Below, piece by piece: positions 13,089 through 14,776 of a stretch of 14,776 bases of DNA; position 1 is the first letter of the stretch; each line of letters starts with the position of its first letter. The stretch spans positions 1 through 14,776 of the forward strand of contig JBBQLG010000146.1 in the NCBI GenBank assembly GCA_038327655.1, written 5' to 3'. A program made the position numbers and the translations under genes. Origin of the DNA: JBBQLG01 sp038327655. GTDB taxonomy: Bacteria; Bacteroidota; Bacteroidia; Cytophagales; Spirosomataceae. The notes under the pieces are model-generated. The model had not been told where the DNA came from and did not search any database. It saw only the letters and a program-made list of their open reading frames with translations.

Positions 13089-14246
13089 TTAAGGTTTGAG
13101 GATCACTTTGGTACAGTCGTCTTCTTTTTTCTTGAAGATGTCGTAGCCCCGTGAGATGTCGGCTAAGGGCAGCACGTGCGACACGATGTCGTCCAGTACT
13201 ACTTTGCCCTGCACCACGAGGTCGAGCAGGTGGTCGATGTTTTTGTGTACCTGCGACTGTCCCTGCCGAATGGTCACGCCCTTGTCGAACATCCGACCCA
13301 GCGGAAAATTATCGAACGGCGTACCGTAAACGCCCACGATGGTAACGATACCACCCCGGCGCACGGCCCGGAAACACGTTTCCAGAACGGTATCGATGCC
13401 TTTTTCGAGGTGCAGCGCAGCTTTGGCCTTGTCCAGGAGTGAACGTTCGGCTTCCATACCAACAGCATCAACGCAGACATCGGCCCCGCGCCCGTTGGTC
13501 ATGCTGCGAATGGCTTCGACCACATCCACCTCATGCGGATTCAGCGTCTCGACGTTGTTGACCCGTTTGGCCCGCTCCAGCCGGTAGTTAACCACGTCAA
13601 TGGCAATCACGCGGCCCGCCCCCTGAATCCAGGCTGATTTCTGCGCCATCAGTCCTACCGGTCCTGACCCGAAAATGGCGACGGTTTCGCCCCCTTTCAG
13701 TTCGCCCCACTCAATGGAACTCCAGCCGGTGGGAAAAATGTCGGTCAAAAACAGCACCTGCTCGTCCTTGAGTTCTTCGGGTACGTGGCGCAGGCTGTAA
13801 TCGGCAAAGGGCACCCGGACTGCTTCGGCCTGCCCGCCGTTGTAGCCGCCGTAGAGGTCGGAATAGCCAAATAGTCCACCCCCTTTTTCGGTTAGTATAC
13901 CGCCGTCCGGGCCATAGTCTTCTTTGTTGGAGTTTTCGCAGTGCATCTCCTGGTGGTGCTGGCAGAAGAAACACGTGCCGCAGGCGATGGTGAAAGGCAC
14001 CACCACGCGGTCGCCTTTTTTAAGATTCGTCACGCCCGATCCTACGTCTTCAACAATGCCCATGAACTCGTGACCGAGCACTTCCGGGCGGAGCTGCGGC
14101 AGAAAGCCGTCGTAGATGTGGAGGTCAGAACCACAGATGGCGGTGGACGTGACGCGGATAATGGCGTCGCGGGAGTCTTCGATACTCGGATCGTCGAACT
14201 GTTCGTACCGGATGTCGCCGGGTTTGTGAAAAACGGCTGCTTTCAT
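13089..14246 (-). CDS. Glutathione-dependent formaldehyde dehydrogenase-like zinc dehydrogenase
   Basis: A 385-residue medium-chain zinc dehydrogenase of the formaldehyde-dehydrogenase-like branch. Catalytic zinc ligands are Cys38 (ICGSDLHIYDG), His59 with Glu60 (GHEFMG) and probably Asp169 (FLTDIFPTGW), a pattern of this branch. The structural zinc loop is C89-x2-C92-x2-C95-x7-C103. GSGPVGLMAQKSAWIQGA (193-210) binds NAD, with IDVVNYRLERAK after it. An insert GGLFGYSDLYGGYNGGQAEAVRVP is also typical. The ATG at 14246 gives MKAAVFHKPG, the usual family start; an upstream extension of 14 codons is not typical. Annotation as formaldehyde dehydrogenase is by family only, and members act on varied alcohols and aldehydes. 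It is the first gene of the minus-strand cluster and faces the beta-helix gene across a 326-bp gap. Confidence 0.92.
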   Translation of the reverse strand: MKAAVFHKPGDIRYEQFDDPSIEDSRDAIIRVTSTAICGSDLHIYDGFLPQLRPEVLGHEFMGIVEDVGSGVTNLKKGDRVVVPFTIACGTCFFCQHHQEMHCENSNKEDYGPDGGILTEKGGGLFGYSDLYGGYNGGQAEAVRVPFADYSLRHVPEELKDEQVLFLTDIFPTGWSSIEWGELKGGETVAIFGSGPVGLMAQKSAWIQGAGRVIAIDVVNYRLERAKRVNNVETLNPHEVDVVEAIRSMTNGRGADVCVDAVGMEAERSLLDKAKAALHLEKGIDTVLETCFRAVRRGGIVTIVGVYGTPFDNFPLGRMFDKGVTIRQGQSQVHKNIDHLLDLVVQGKVVLDDIVSHVLPLADISRGYDIFKKKEDDCTKVILKP

Positions 14247-14572
14247 GAGAACGTTGGAAAAGATAAAACCGCGGGTTTGGCCGATCACGCTGATCTACCC
14301 TATTAACCCAGTGGATTATTCTTCCAACGCGGGGGAGGAACGTTGGTTTAATTAACTAAGCGAACGGGGGCTATAATCCATCTGCCGAGCCGAACCAACG
14401 CCCTTGCTGCCGGGAGCGACGAGGGCCTGATGTGCAGGTGTTATTTATTTATTAACCGACTTAATTTTGATTAACCGGCTACATCTGCCTAAGTTTAATC
14501 CTATAATATCTATCTGCTAATATCTATCCAACAAATCATACTTATTCTTATTTTCCTTTAATTAACCTGCTA
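14247..14572. other. Divergent intergenic region with repeated CGTTGG half-sites
   Basis: There is no plausible gene here. The hexamer CGTTGG or its complement occurs four times in alternating orientation: 14252-14257, 14324-14329 (inverted), 14341-14346 and 14395-14400 (inverted). The outer two bases pair them: sites 1-2 share CGTTGGAA and sites 3-4 share CGTTGGTT, making an 8-bp perfect inverted repeat at 14341-14348 and 14393-14400. TTTAATTAAC occurs twice (near 14347 and 14558). The part from about 14440 on is strongly AT-rich and holds the promoter of the beta-helix gene. Confidence 0.45.
14462..14469 (+). promoter_or_regulatory. -7 promoter box of the beta-helix protein gene
   Basis: TAATTTTG matches TAnnTTTG exactly, in AT-rich DNA 104 nt before the ATG at 14573. 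The -33 region (near 14439) has only TGTTA, a partial match. The implied leader is about 95 nt. Confidence 0.5.
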
Positions 14573-14776
14573 ATGTTTGAAAAAAAATACACAAACGGCA
14601 TCCAGCCGCTGGTGCGGACATGGTCGTGCCTGTTAATTTTAATGTATCTTTTCAGTAGTGTGTCGGCGTTTGCGCAGAGCACTTACTACGTGGCCGCCAC
14701 CGGCAATGATGCCAGCGATGGCCGTTCCCCCAACTCCCCCTTCCGCTCCATCAGCCGCGTCAACGCCCTCGCCCTC
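14573..14776 (+). CDS. Exported right-handed beta-helix-type protein, N-terminal part only
   Basis: Sixty-eight codons from the ATG at 14573 run open to the right edge. Residues 1-34 are a signal peptide: a basic start (MFEKKYTNG), a hydrophobic core (CLLILMYLFSSV) and cleavage after AFA at 34. The mature N-terminus STYYVAATGNDASDGRSP then SPFRSISRVNAL is the classic opening of secreted parallel beta-helix proteins (DUF1565/pectate-lyase-like: YYV...GNDxxDG...PFxSI). These usually bind or cleave polysaccharides at the cell surface and, in this phylum, often end in a T9SS sorting domain that is outside the window here. The start is supported by the signal peptide and the AT-rich leader. Confidence 0.82.
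   Translation, partial: MFEKKYTNGIQPLVRTWSCLLILMYLFSSVSAFAQSTYYVAATGNDASDGRSPNSPFRSISRVNALAL

Overview
The window looks like chromosomal DNA of a GC-moderate Bacteroidota, most probably a Cytophagales of the Spirosoma type. The evidence is a type IX secretion (T9SS) C-terminal sorting domain on one protein, perfect Bacteroidota -7 promoter boxes (TAnnTTTG) in AT-rich gaps, little Shine-Dalgarno sequence before most starts, and a DUF1800/DUF1501 gene pair. Genus assignment is inference. I see no rRNA, tRNA, CRISPR array, transposase or phage gene.

Region 1 (1-3490, minus strand) is a cell-envelope operon. In transcription order it encodes a DUF1361 membrane protein, a 69-residue two-helix membrane protein, a DUF4352-type lipoprotein, a DgkA-type lipid kinase, a six-helix membrane protein and a winged-helix repressor-like protein whose start overlaps the previous stop (ATGA). 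A separate membrane-protein gene then runs off the left edge. The operon promoter and the promoter of the left-edge gene carry nearly the same palindromic site (ACTTTG-N5-CAAAGT plus an extra half-site) 9-11 nt before each start codon. The winged-helix protein is the obvious candidate to bind both.

Region 2 (3491-6982, plus strand) begins with an AT-rich divergent promoter region. It then carries a DUF1800 gene and a DUF1501 gene whose product ends in a T9SS sorting domain, closed by a strong intrinsic terminator with a GAAA loop. Region 3 (7011-8555, plus) holds a Uma2-family nuclease-like gene and mazG, ended by a 12-bp hairpin. Region 4 (8556-10136) holds a GAF-domain histidine kinase gene. 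Its reading frame breaks in a run of seven G near the end, and the missing last 27 or so residues lie intact in the next frame. A bidirectional terminator hairpin separates it from the convergent next cluster.

Region 5 (10166-14246, minus) is a redox/stress-type cluster: a formaldehyde-dehydrogenase-like zinc dehydrogenase, an SDR with a C-terminal membrane anchor, a YahK/CAD-type zinc alcohol dehydrogenase and a DUF4126-like membrane protein. Region 6 is an AT-rich divergent gap followed by the start of an exported parallel beta-helix-type protein that runs off the right edge.

The most unusual structure is a class of long imperfect hairpins that fill gaps between co-directional genes (5276-5369, 10695-10797, 13017-13084, and weakly 11881-11958). 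Each arm is about 30-45 nt and built from degenerate words of 7, 8 or 14 nt. The words differ from gap to gap, yet the architecture and the placement, from just after one stop to just before the next start, are the same.
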